Source of the DNA: Urechis unicinctus
Taxonomy: Eukaryota; Annelida; Polychaeta; Xenopneusta; Urechidae
Direction of reading: 5' to 3'
NCBI GenBank assembly: GCA_034190875.2
Contig: CM067353.1
Span: 30,952,559 to 31,016,558 of the forward strand
DNA length: 64,000 bases
Shown here: piece after piece, positions 24,270-33,159 of the stretch
Layout of the letters: each line of letters opens with the position of its first letter
How positions within the stretch are numbered: position 1 is the first letter of the stretch
Made by a program: the position numbers and the translations under genes
The notes under the pieces: model-generated
The model's database searches: none
Told to the model about the DNA's origin: nothing
The model's input: the letters and a program-made list of their open reading frames with translations, nothing else

Positions 24270-24599
24270 ATGGTAATATATATATCAGAATTTAAGTTTA
24301 CTCGATATAATATCACGGCCGATAGCTCCCCTTCCATCCTAAAGCACTTCCTCACACGAAACTATAGGCGAAACGACGCATGGAAAATTCCCGCAATTAT
24401 CCAACGGACATCGCGCAACTTTACAGAAACCGAAACTGTGGGCCGCTGGCGTTTCGGTTGTGGCTATGACGGGCTAAAAATAGAAATGGAGCTAGGTGCG
24501 AGCTACATGGCACACAGAGATGTCTCCAACCTCATTAACCGAGCAGCGCTATACAGTCTGTGTGTAACAAGTACCTGTTTGCTTCAGCAATACAAATAA
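24270..24599 (+). CDS. Hypothetical ORF, unrecognised
   Basis: About 109 codons from ATG, with polar and hydrophobic stretches mixed and a WRFGCGYDG segment. No motif or conserved neighbour supports it. It is kept only because it is longer than most frames in this AT-rich DNA. Confidence 0.12.
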   Translation: MVIYISEFKFTRYNITADSSPSILKHFLTRNYRRNDAWKIPAIIQRTSRNFTETETVGRWRFGCGYDGLKIEMELGASYMAHRDVSNLINRAALYSLCVTSTCLLQQYK

Positions 24600-24792
24600 A
24601 CAGGAAAATATACAAGGAGGCAAAACCTTTACAGATTACTCAGTATTTTCTTGGACTTATAGATGTTCACGTAACATTATCGTAAGCAAATTTTTTGAAT
24701 ATGCCGTGTTCGTTCCCATTCCTATTGATTACAGACAGGCCATCCCCTTCAGTAATAGTTATCTGCCACACTGAAAACGGTAGTTTGCAAAG

Positions 24793-24972
24793 ATTCGACA
24801 CCATACTGAACATTATACCAATCACAACAATATACAAATAGCGGACGCAAAAAGTGTACGCCGGTTTCGCAGCACCCGACTTACTGACATGTACGCAAGG
24901 CTAGGTGTCCTTGTAACACGGACGCCGTTGAGGGTAGTTCCATCGTTTTCGCGCTTAACATGAGACCGCTTT
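24793..24972 (+). repeat. Segmental direct duplication, copy 1
   Basis: Begins ATTCGACACCATACTGAAC and is almost identical to 25500-25653 at an offset of 707 bp. It contains a 25-bp piece (starting GACGCCGTTGAGGG) absent from copy 2. High identity points to a recent event. Confidence 0.85.
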
Positions 24973-25289
24973 TTGACAGTGAATTGCGCATAAAATTGAC
25001 TTGGGCTCACTAGTTCTTGCTTAGACCTTCCCGACCCCTTAATGGACTGCACAAAAAATAGCATACACGCCCTAGGTTATGTTTCCGACGGTGCACGCAT
25101 GTCAAGATTGCATTGCGCCGCTGCTGACGAATTTAATTTGAAATGATAATAAGCGATAGAATTAACGTGCAGTTAAGGGGCAATGCATGTCTAATTAACG
25201 ACGATTCATTTATTTCATATTGAAAGAAGTACTATCCAACGTAATTCAAACATGGAGGAGCAAAAGCTCGAAATGTCTGGCGCTTTCGA

Positions 25290-25640
25290 GTGCCGGGTCA
25301 GGCGCATGAAAAGATATATCTACACTGTGAAACTGGAAGTTATACAGTAACTCGTGGGATGGAATGCGCAATTTTTCTCGAGAGTCTAAATATGAACTTG
25401 ACAGGAGGGGTTGGCTTTCTCATCATTGAGAAAACACGAACGTACTTCAGTATCATTCCACATCCTGTCCGAGACCTATACGCTCCATCGCTAAGTGATA
25501 TTCGACACCATACTGAACATTATACCAATCACATCAATGTACAAATAGCGGACGCAAAAAGTGTACGCCGGTTTCGCAGCACCCGCGTTACTGACATGTA
25601 CGCAAGGCTAGGTGTCCTTGTAACACGTTTTCGCGCTTAA
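25290..25640 (+). CDS. Hypothetical ORF, unrecognised
   Basis: A frame of 116 codons whose first in-frame ATG is about 22 codons in, before GMECAIFLESLNMNLTGG. The C-terminal 48 residues lie in the duplicated segment 25500-25653. In copy 1 the corresponding frame is altered by the 25-bp indel. Composition is plausible for protein, but no family is recognised. Confidence 0.18.
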   Translation: MPGQAHEKIYLHCETGSYTVTRGMECAIFLESLNMNLTGGVGFLIIEKTRTYFSIIPHPVRDLYAPSLSDIRHHTEHYTNHINVQIADAKSVRRFRSTRVTDMYARLGVLVTRFRA

Positions 25641-25653
25641 CATGAGACCGCTT
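25500..25653 (+). repeat. Segmental direct duplication, copy 2
   Basis: Same sequence as 24793-24972 with a handful of substitutions and a 25-bp deletion between AACACG and TTTTCGCG. Confidence 0.85.
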
Positions 25654-27492
25654 TCTTTAAAGTCACCATGTATTCAGCTTATTTTCCCAGAGAAATCTCT
25701 CAACGCCATATAGTGTCGGCGTCTGGCAACGATTCGCGTCCTTGGGAGATTTCATATTGCGACTTTGTCAAGGGTTGGCGAGTCTGAGTAGGTCACGTTT
25801 TTTTAAGTTAGTAGATATGGGATTAACCTGATTTACAAAATCAATTGGACTGTTGTAGTCATTTACACGATTCACAGCCATTTGGCGTATGTGACAGACA
25901 CTGTTGCCATGCTTAGAATACTTAATGTCATCCCTCTGAATCTATCAACCCTGCTTATTGGAACATCCCAATGAACTATTTGACCTGCATTGTTTGGGAA
26001 ACTCACTTCTTCTCTCCATCCCGTACCGCGGTGTATGATGATGGTGGTCTGGTGGGTAAGGACAGAAGAGCATTCTCGCGTTGGAGTAGGATGCGTAAGG
26101 GGTTTAGGAACATACAGCGCTACAGTTAACTGGGTCACGACAGTACACGGAGGTGTCTTGGCGTATATGAATCGTAAAGGTCTTAGCAGACTGGATGGGC
26201 GCATAGGCGCTCGTGTCACTCAGAGCGCGAGAGCAGCTTTTGAGTGAGGGACAGCAAAATAACGCTGCTGGTGGTTATGTGATATCAATGGCTTTTAGTG
26301 AGTGGCTGAATAATACTATCACTTATGCTTCCCAATGTAATGGTAGGTTGGGGATAAGAGTTTTTGAATCAGCATGACACTTTTAGAAGTAAAAAAAACA
26401 CATATCCCATTTTATACCATATATGGGGCATCCATGACTAATCAGTATCTGATACAGAAATGATCAAGACTATACATAGTGATAATTCCATATAAATCTA
26501 TATCAGGGTAAAATGATATGATGAAATGAACATGCAACATATCAATTGTTATTAAATAGCTCAGTTTACATAGACTTGTTATGTTCCAACCTTTCTGCTT
26601 AAACAATTTACTTGCTCTATATCATACTATCTACAGTGACTTCAAAGGCCATTGAACATCATTTTCTGTATAAAGGATTCATAACATTATACATCAAAGT
26701 TTTAAAAATTATTGATGATAAGTATAATCATATTTAGTAGACATGGTTATTACATGACAAAACAATAAAGAGTCCGCAGCTACTTTCAAGACTGATTTTT
26801 GAGCTGAAATTGTCATACCTCGTTGTACATATCTAAAGGGTAGGGTGTACCATGATCATATAGGTGTTTTTTCAAATAAGGTTTAAACAGAGACACCTTT
26901 AGCAAAATCTGAACTATCTGGGGCTGGGGCGCTTGAGAAAAATGATGGTTCGATGCCTACATTTATTTAAGCAGAGGTTTGCAGTTAGAATGAGCGACAC
27001 AATGATGTACATTTTGTAACAATCCGACCATTATTTATTAATGGAGTTATTCGAGGTACTAGTTTTTCACTTATTTGATGACCTTGACGTTAGTTTCAGA
27101 TCAAAGTAAAAAAAAACCTCTCGGTTTTGCGCATTATTGACGCCTAACGAGTGAAAAAAAAGACGACGACCCGTATCGCGGATCAAAAAATTGTTTACAT
27201 ACATACATACATTATGACAAACGCGACTTACCAACAGAACTTGGAGAAGCGACTCGCCAAGCCCGGCTTGACTCCACATAATTAAAGTAAAGTACCTCAA
27301 ACATTGACCAGATTCCATTTATACGTCAGATTGAGTATACTACAAAATATATCCAATCTATCGAACCAGCGTTGTCATAATTTAGATCAACGACAAAATG
27401 TCGCATTAGGCGATATTTGAAAACCCAGGCTGAGAACCCAGGTTGTCGAATCACTTTAGCGACACTATATAGATTTTCTCGCTATCATCTGG
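25654..27492. other. Intergenic DNA, no convincing gene
   Basis: Overlapping frames of 85 (plus) and 115 (minus) codons at 25.87-26.25 kb cannot both be real and neither carries a known motif. AT-rich sequence follows, with a short (ATAC)n run near 27.20 kb. Confidence 0.45.
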
Positions 27493-27891
27493 TTGCTTGG
27501 GTATAAGCGTCTTAAACAACGCCATAATATATTCAAGAGTTGTGGTTGTTGCTTACCAAATCATAAGATATTCTCGGCCAGCAACGCAACTTCATCTCAA
27601 AGCACGAGATGCCATACGAATTATCCGACCAGCCAAAGCATTTCGGTTTATCCGGGCGAATATATATCTGTCTCCAGCTCATTTGAAAACGTCGAAACCA
27701 AATATATATATTTTTTATTCCCCCTATCGAACGTCACGTGGATAGAATATATTTGTGAAGGAAGTAATTCTAAGCAATATATCAGAAGTTGGGATTATGA
27801 TATATCGGATAATAACGAGAAACAAGCTGTTAAATGCAGAGTACCAAAATGGTCGTCAGTCCAATATTTAACATTTTTCAAACGTCCCTAA
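27493..27891 (+). CDS. Hypothetical frame, possibly an internal exon
   Basis: 132 codons open but with no in-frame ATG, so it cannot be a simple complete gene. It contains CGCC and a Ser/Tyr-rich middle (SISVYPGEYISVSSSFE) and ends KRP before a stop. No domain is recognised. It could be an exon or a chance frame. Confidence 0.15.
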   Translation: MLGYKRLKQRHNIFKSCGCCLPNHKIFSASNATSSQSTRCHTNYPTSQSISVYPGEYISVSSSFENVETKYIYFLFPLSNVTWIEYICEGSNSKQYIRSWDYDISDNNEKQAVKCRVPKWSSVQYLTFFKRP

Positions 27892-28003
27892 CTAACATCT
27901 GCGCGATGTAGGGGTCGAAACCTAGCAATGGATAAATGTGAGTGGAGATAATCAACAAGGTAACATCAATTTTAAATAAGAAATTGCAGAACAAAGCTCC
28001 TGA

Positions 28004-28054
28004 CTATTTTGGCACTCACATCGTGTGCCAAGATGTGACTGTGTGCCAAAATAG
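28004..28054. repeat. Nested hairpin
   Basis: Perfect 12-bp arms CTATTTTGGCAC (28004-28015) and GTGCCAAAATAG (28043-28054) enclose a second inverted pair CACATC/GATGTG (28017-28022, 28032-28037). It forms a compact two-stage stem-loop in noncoding DNA. Confidence 0.75.
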
Positions 28055-28074
28055 TAGGTCGATTGTATCAAAAA

Positions 28075-28118
28075 GGTCGCATTCGTATAAATATATATAT
28101 ATACCGACAAATGCGACC
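28075..28118. repeat. Inverted repeat GGTCGCATT / AATGCGACC
   Basis: 9-bp perfect arms at 28075-28083 and 28110-28118 around a short AT run. The GGTCGCATT word recurs at 41.0 kb (GGTCGCATTTGAGC), pointing to a dispersed repeat. Confidence 0.6.
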
Positions 28119-28334
28119 ATCGGGGGACATGCTACAAACACGACCGTTAGGGGACTTCGCGTTAATGCGCCGCACGTGTACATAACCTACATCAAATTGC
28201 TCCTACAGTGGCTGTGATTATGATTCGGTAATTGAATAACCTTTTCTATTAACGGTTTAAGATATATGTTTTTTTGTGTCCCCCGACGGTCAAGCCATCT
28301 ATTTTATAGACTGAATCAACATTCGGGAGATTAG

Positions 28335-28376
28335 GCTCCCAACGGTCTTTTGCCGCCAAAAGTCTCCCAACGGTCG
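28335..28376. repeat. Direct repeat flanking a small hairpin
   Basis: CTCCCAACGGTC occurs twice, flanking a CTTTTG-CCGC-CAAAAG stem-loop. Related words (CCCGACGGTC, CGACCGTTAGGGG, CGACCATCGGGGG) recur through 28.11-28.40 kb. Confidence 0.5.
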
Positions 28377-28399
28377 ATGCATATAATATATATATAAAC

Positions 28400-29630
28400 G
28401 TGTTCCCCGATGTTGCAATGTTATAGCGTGCAAGTTCTGCAGCGCGCATGGTGTAACCGGACTGACCATATTATTGCGATTAACACGACGCATACTGTAG
28501 CTATCGTGCGTTTTCGGTGGTAATGAAAGGGTGTGTATGCTTCACCAACTTATATGCGCTCGTCTTTATCAATTGTATCTTTATGTTACACTTTCAATCC
28601 ACTTTTAATAGGTTGCATACCAGTCTGCGACAATCTCAATGAATCTATGTTTCAAATATCCAAGATAATCTTGGTTGCTTTAATCGAACGTTTCATTGAG
28701 TAGGACATGAGTGGAAATGTTGTCACCATAATCACCATGACTACGCTGTTCTAGGATGTGTTCGTTGATTATTCAAACTGCATCTGACCGAGTGGCTGAT
28801 GGTAAACATGTCAGAATGCTAATAACGGACGATTATAGCTGACCTTAAAAAGTCTATTTAGTGCATTTATATAACACTTATGTAATACATCGGCATCAAC
28901 ATAGAAAGTCATACGATCGAATCCAGGAGGCTAACTTGATAATTATCCTCAAACCACACAAAGAAACCGAGAAGGAAGGCCGGTGCATAAACGCTATTTA
29001 TTGGGCTAAGGGAAGTCCAAGAATCCCGCTGCACAGAGCTGGGGCAAATATTAAATGGCTTAACAACATTAATAACATTAGTGAGCAATTACAGAGGTAG
29101 AAGCTGTTATGCGAGATTACATACGTTAAGCAAGGTGAACAAGCGATATAGAACATATTACGGAGATCCAAGAGGCGCGAATAGAGCAGCTGTGTGTTGC
29201 TTTTACCAACCGCAAATCTCGCAACAAACGCTGTATGTAAGGTGACCTGGAACGACCCTAGTTCAAAGCGTATGAAACAGCCTTGTTGTCCGCACCTAAG
29301 ACTGTGCTTTGACGCTCCAATAAAGCCCCCTGAAGCGAGGCAACTGTCTCGGAGACAGGAAAAGAGCGCGCGAGGTAGGCGAACGGAGAGAGCGCAAGAG
29401 GGCGAGAAACACGAGGCAGGAAGAAGCTATTAAAGCTATTAAAGACCCAATAGAACGATACTTAAAGATCATAAACACAATTTTTTTTAAAAGCGAAATT
29501 CGAAAGAATAAACTTCAATAATGGTATTCATATCAATAGCGGTTACTTTGGAGCACCCTATTCCTTTAAAAAATGATTTTAAAGTGTTTGTTTTCGTCTT
29601 CCACTCGTTGAACATCCCGCTCGGCAACGT
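28400..29630. other. Intergenic DNA upstream of the THAP gene
   Basis: Frames at 28861-29100 and 29194-29433 lack motifs. Purine-rich sequence at 29.34-29.43 kb gives Arg/Glu-rich translations of low value. CpG content rises from about 29.6 kb toward the THAP start. Confidence 0.45.
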
Positions 29631-29646
29631 TCGGAATTATTTGGCC

Positions 29647-29658
29647 CGTGACGTCACG
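29647..29658. promoter_or_regulatory. CRE palindrome CGTGACGTCACG, THAP promoter
   Basis: A perfect 12-bp palindrome with the full CRE core. The core ends 118 bp before the THAP start codon at 29774, in a CpG-containing stretch. CREB/ATF-family factors bind this core in animals. The identical 12-mer lies before the P2X7-C-like gene at 33.1 kb. Confidence 0.5.
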
Positions 29659-29773
29659 TTCGCTGCTCTGCGCTCGCTGATCACGAATGTCAACAAGCTT
29701 CGCCATTGTTGTCGCGGCTCGTTGATGGTTTATGAAAAAGTCTTCCCGGTTTGTTACACTCACAGTTTGGATT

Positions 29774-30104
29774 ATGCCTTATTGTTGTGTCGGTTAAGTG
29801 TAGAAACGCCGAGAGGTCAGGTAAAAGTTTCTTTCGGTTCCCGAAAGACCGAAAAATGCACAAGAATTGGATTGCAAAGGTGAAGAGGAAGGATTGGAAG
29901 CCGACCAAAACAACTCCTGTCATTTGCTCCGACCACTTTGAGAGGGACGCCTATGAAACGGACCCAGAGCTGCTCAGAAGTCTGGGCTTTTCTAAACAAA
30001 CTAGGCTCCGCCAAGGTGCCTTGCCAACGATTTTTAATTACATGGGTGTGAACCAGGATCGAGTAAAACGTCGAGGTGCCTTTGAGAAAAGACGACGTCA
30101 ACAG
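29774..30104 (+). CDS. THAP gene exon 1: THAP zinc finger
   Basis: ATG at 29774 opens MPYCCV. One extra base at 29792/29793 then shifts the frame to VKCRNAERSGKSFFRFPK. All C2CH landmarks are present: Cys-Cys at the start, KC-R-N, FP, W in NWIAKV, ICSDHF (C-x2-H), and the closing GALPTIF. A basic tail (KRRGAFEKRRRQQ) follows. The exon ends ACAG before a strong donor GTAAGA at 30105, in phase 0. THAP fingers bind DNA sequence-specifically, and apart from the frame break this one looks functional. Confidence 0.85.
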
Positions 30105-30512
30105 GTAAGATAGCTAGGACCATTCAATTTTTATTCCCAGTCATGGTTGTGCCTTTGTGTTTGATTGACAGCAAAATTTATTTCTTATATGAATAATCAT
30201 ACGACCCAAATGACATGGCCGTGTTAAGGCTAAGGCATCACTGATGAAGAAAGGCCCCATGAGCATGGCTCAATAACTGGTGTTTCAATGTGATCTCAAA
30301 ATGCTTGCCTGTTTATTGTTTAGGGATTTGGATACACTACATACTGTGTTTAATTGGTCCATTTACACGAGGAGTACTACTGATGTCATAGGACAAATTA
30401 GACAGTCTGTATATAGAAGTATATTGATATAGGTGATTTTGATCCCTATTTTGGGAAATATCATTGGTGTACAACTGGTCGACACTGAAACACATGATGC
30501 CTCTGTTTGTAG

Positions 30513-30668
30513 GTGCTGCATGAAATGTTAACTGGAGCTGAGATGCTTGATGCCTCCAGTGAAAGTGAAAAAACGAGATGACAGGTGTGCCCGAGATAGA
30601 GGCCAGCTCAACTGAACCGGTAGAGGGCTCCCACAAATCGTTTGGAGTTCAAACATGTTTGCTTGTAG
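30513..30668 (+). CDS. THAP gene exon 2: linker
   Basis: Follows a good acceptor (CTCTGTTTGTAG). It reads VLHEMLTGAEMLDASSESEK in phase with exon 1, meets TGA just after a six-A run, then is open in another frame (MTGVPEIEASSTEPVEG, SFGVQTCL). A donor-like TAG|GTATAT follows. The acidic, Ser-rich linker and the GVQTC word fit the region after the finger in THAP proteins I know of. Confidence 0.45.
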
Positions 30669-30689
30669 GTATATTGAGTCACCTGGATG

Positions 30690-30751
30690 TCTATATTCGA
30701 CATGGAAAGTGACGAGGATGATATGGATGAACATGCAGTGCACCAGGAAAT
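30690..30751 (+). CDS. THAP gene possible exon 3: acidic segment
   Basis: MESDEDDMDEHAVHQE is open up to a strong donor (AAAT|GTAAGT). The upstream boundary is unclear. The preceding TGA excludes a join at the 30669 junction in this frame. Confidence 0.3.
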
Positions 30752-30868
30752 GTAAGTGATAGTTTACTTTGAAAATACTCCTGTAAACAGTGGAATTGTA
30801 TTGCATACTTATAAAAATCAGTGCTCTCTCATAAGCATAATAAAGCACCTACAACTTTGGTTTTATAG

Positions 30869-31037
30869 AGGCATTGAGCTGGAGGATGGCCCTGGTCGTG
30901 AACAGCAAACACCTTCTGAAAGACATTGGCAGATTATCTCCGTCTGAGCAGACTTCCAGTTTAGAATCTTTCCACAAGGTGGTGATCTTCTTCGCACCCA
31001 AGAGTGTACACTTTCCCTTTGCCACTATGGAAGCAAG
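30869..31037 (+). CDS. THAP gene exon: C-terminal module, part 1
   Basis: After the acceptor TTTTATAG the frame gives VVNSKHLLKDIGRLSPSEQ, then SLESFHKVV, FFAPKSVHF and ATMEAR, ending AAGCAAG before GTAATT. This is the start of the tail module found, as I recall, at the C-terminus of many THAP/transposase-derived animal proteins. The phase joins correctly to the next exon through a split Arg codon. Confidence 0.65.
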
Positions 31038-31213
31038 GTAATTTAATTGAGCTTTGCTGTGACTGTAGTGTGGTATATATTGCAAATACCTGATCTAAAA
31101 CATGGGTTTATGTTGGTGCTTATAAAGTTATGAGATTCTGGTGTATTGTGAGCTCACATAGGGCATACCAGACCACCAGGCTATATCTGCTACTGTTGGT
31201 GCTTTACTTCCAG

Positions 31214-31362
31214 ATTACTCCTTGCATTTTTGCATTTTAATGAAAACTCCAATAGAGCTCGGGCAGTCACTCAACAAGGCCAGGCACAATGGGGAGTGTC
31301 CTTTCCAAAGTCCAGACAGGGGGATCCAGTGGTGAAGCCTGTCAAAGTTCCCATCACTTTTG
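31214..31362 (+). CDS. THAP gene exon: C-terminal module, part 2
   Basis: Acceptor TTTACTTCCAG, then LLLAFLHFNENSNRARAV, a GQAQWGVSFPKSRQGD segment and VKPVKVPITF, ending before donor GTTGGT. The HFNENSNRA word is the most diagnostic in this module. It is fully open and joins in phase through an Asp codon to YVDNL in the next exon. Confidence 0.7.
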
Positions 31363-31567
31363 GTTGGTATATATCACAGGATTTGTTGTTCAATTTATGT
31401 AAATATGAGTTAAACAATAATGTAATGCTGGCATTTATTAAGATAAATTTATTATGAGTCTCCGCAGTGCCCATAGGGTAATTATACTGGCACAAAAGAC
31501 CAAACATTCCATTTAATGATTCAAACACTATTTATTACTAATCTTTTATTAACTGGTTATGTTTCAG

Positions 31568-31807
31568 ATTATGTTGACAACCTCATTACTGAAGTGTTTT
31601 TGCTTCGTGAGAAATATCCCAGTTACAGACTGGCAAAAGTTCTTTCGGCGGAAAGGAGTGATCCACCCCTATTGCTGCTCAATTTGAAAAGCCAGCAAAG
31701 GACATTCTTGTGGGAGCACACCGATGCCGCTTCAATCATGCAAAAAAAAATCTACTCAGCTACTTTCTAGGTATCCTCTGTAAAGGCCCTCTGGATCTAG
31801 GAATGTA
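31568..31807 (+). CDS. THAP gene last exon
   Basis: After the acceptor TATGTTTCAG the frame reads YVDNLITEVFLLREKYPSYR and LAKVLSAERSDP. A single-base slip at the C-run near 31670 moves the frame to AAQFEKPAKDILVGAHRCRF, the expected end of the module, with a stop at 31805. Without the slip the frame ends at 31770. Confidence 0.6.
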
Positions 31808-31984
31808 GATCTTATTTTGTTTAAGACACATGATGGCAATACTTTTCTGTTATGTCTACCTAATCTGTGCCACACCCAGTAGATGAAACAGCGATAGGCC
31901 AAATATCTGAATAACCTGGAGCAAAAAAGAATTGATTATTTCTTAGGGAAATATGAAAATAATGTGTTTTTTTTTAACTCTTTT

Positions 31985-32975
31985 TTTTTGGTCAACTATG
32001 TACTCCAGATATAAATGTATTGCTGGTTTTGTTGTTTGTTGTCATGTAGCACTGAACGTGATTACCAAATGTATTGCACACCATGGACACTTGGAATACA
32101 CATTGTCTATGTCCAGAAGTGGCTGTGTGTCTTATATTTGCTTCAATAAAGGCATAACTAACTCAATTGTGTTAACTTCATCCCCTATATGTCCATCTAT
32201 CTGTATGTACTCGAATTTGGATGCAAGCAGGACATTACGGTCGAAACAGTTTGACTTGAACCCTGGATGTTCGGTCATTCATGGCCACTCTTCTATTGTT
32301 GCCAGAGTCTTCGGGTAATTTTGACTACAAAACACATTCCCGCAATGTGGTCATCTGATCGCAGTTGTTACAGCTACACCTGAAAGGTTGCCCAAATCAA
32401 GCTTTAGCCATTTTTAATTCCATGTTAGATCATTCACATAACAAAAAGCTGACCCAGCAGTCCATGTTTGTCCATGATTCACAAATTCTTCTGAGCATTC
32501 TGACTTTATTTGTGAGCAAAAGAGTAGACTTAGTCTTTTAAATAAACACTGATGAGAGATATATTAACAGGACGTCTAAATTCTGAAAGGGGCCAGTTCA
32601 CAGGCACCCAAGTCAATTATGTGATCATACATGTCACTATCGCTCGGGGAAAGCGCTGGGTGAATTTATTGACTTGGGTGTGTGGGCCAAATAGACCCCA
32701 TTACACGTAATTGTTATTTCTACCTATACTAATCCATTTCGATATTTAGACTAATAGAGACGAAAAATTTCTACCCACCACACTTCCACTGGCCTGAAAG
32801 TCAAAGTGTCTTTACTGCATTCATTTTCCGAGTCGGAATCCGTTTCTGAGCTCTCAACATCATTATCTGACTCGGTTGCTATTCGCAATCGTGTGGTCTC
32901 AAATAAATACCAATGGACATCATAAGTCCTCATTTCACATAATGAGGCTTCATAATCTTCATCTGATGACGACAT
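31985..32975 (-). pseudogene. P2X7 C-terminal (ballast)-like zinc-domain gene, decayed
   Basis: On the minus strand, exon 1 runs from the ATG at 32975. It is acidic (MSSSDEDYEASL, then VHWYLFETTRLR and a Ser/Glu/Asp run) and ends near VEVWW before GTAGAA at about 32765. Exon 2 starts at 32379 after acceptor ACCTTTCAG: CSCNNCDQMTTLRECV, then SQNYPKTLATIEEWP, MTEHPGFKSNCFDRNVLLAS and a weak RHTA..HRQCV..CNTFGNHV end. This Cys pattern and TEHPGF match the zinc-binding domain named after the P2X7 receptor C-terminus, which also occurs in many stand-alone invertebrate proteins. Breaks are a one-base slip at the T-run near 32330, TGA at 32279-32281, and a further slip after about 32150. It lies tail to tail with the THAP gene. 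Confidence 0.7.
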
Positions 32976-33091
32976 GTTAATAGATACCAATCAGTAGAAA
33001 GGAAAGTTGCAGGGGAAAAATCGCGGATCGTATAATTTTTCTCAGCTTCCGAAATACCACCTTCGAATTTGTTTTGGGACGAGCCAGCAAA

Positions 33092-33103
33092 CGTGACGTC
33101 ACG
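33092..33103. promoter_or_regulatory. CRE palindrome CGTGACGTCACG, P2X7-C-like promoter
   Basis: The same 12-bp palindrome as at 29647. Its core begins 119 bp upstream of the minus-strand ATG at 32975. A plus-strand ATG at 33136 opens only 23 codons. Confidence 0.5.
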
Positions 33104-33159
33104 CGACCTGCCTCCTAGCGACCAACTGGTGCAAAATGGACTCAGGGAATTCAATCGGA

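Larger units (their letters stand above)
29774..31807 (+). pseudogene. THAP-domain, transposase-derived gene (frame-broken, core missing)
   Basis: A split gene with an N-terminal THAP zinc finger and a C-terminal module. I associate the module with a widespread family of uncharacterised metazoan proteins, probably transposon-derived (ESFHK..IFFAPKS, LHFNENSNRA, YVDNLITEV, HRCRF). Five exon-like blocks with consensus GT-AG sites can be read. The long central part that family members usually carry between finger and tail is absent, as far as I can see. Three single-base frame breaks occur, each by a short run: a G pair at 29792, an A-run near 30572, and a C-run near 31670. This could be a decaying gene or an intact shortened gene hit by assembly indels. 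A CRE lies 118 bp upstream of the ATG. Confidence 0.65.

Noticed and set aside
25872..26247. Opposed 115- and 85-codon ORFs
   Set aside because: They overlap on opposite strands and neither has a motif, splice context or duplication support.
32279..32281. Selenoprotein call for the P2X7-C-like gene
   Set aside because: A frame slip lies about 50 bp away and others follow downstream. Decay or assembly error is simpler, and I saw no SECIS-like structure.
31953..32318. 121-codon plus-strand ORF
   Set aside because: It is antisense to the recognisable minus-strand P2X7-C-like exon.
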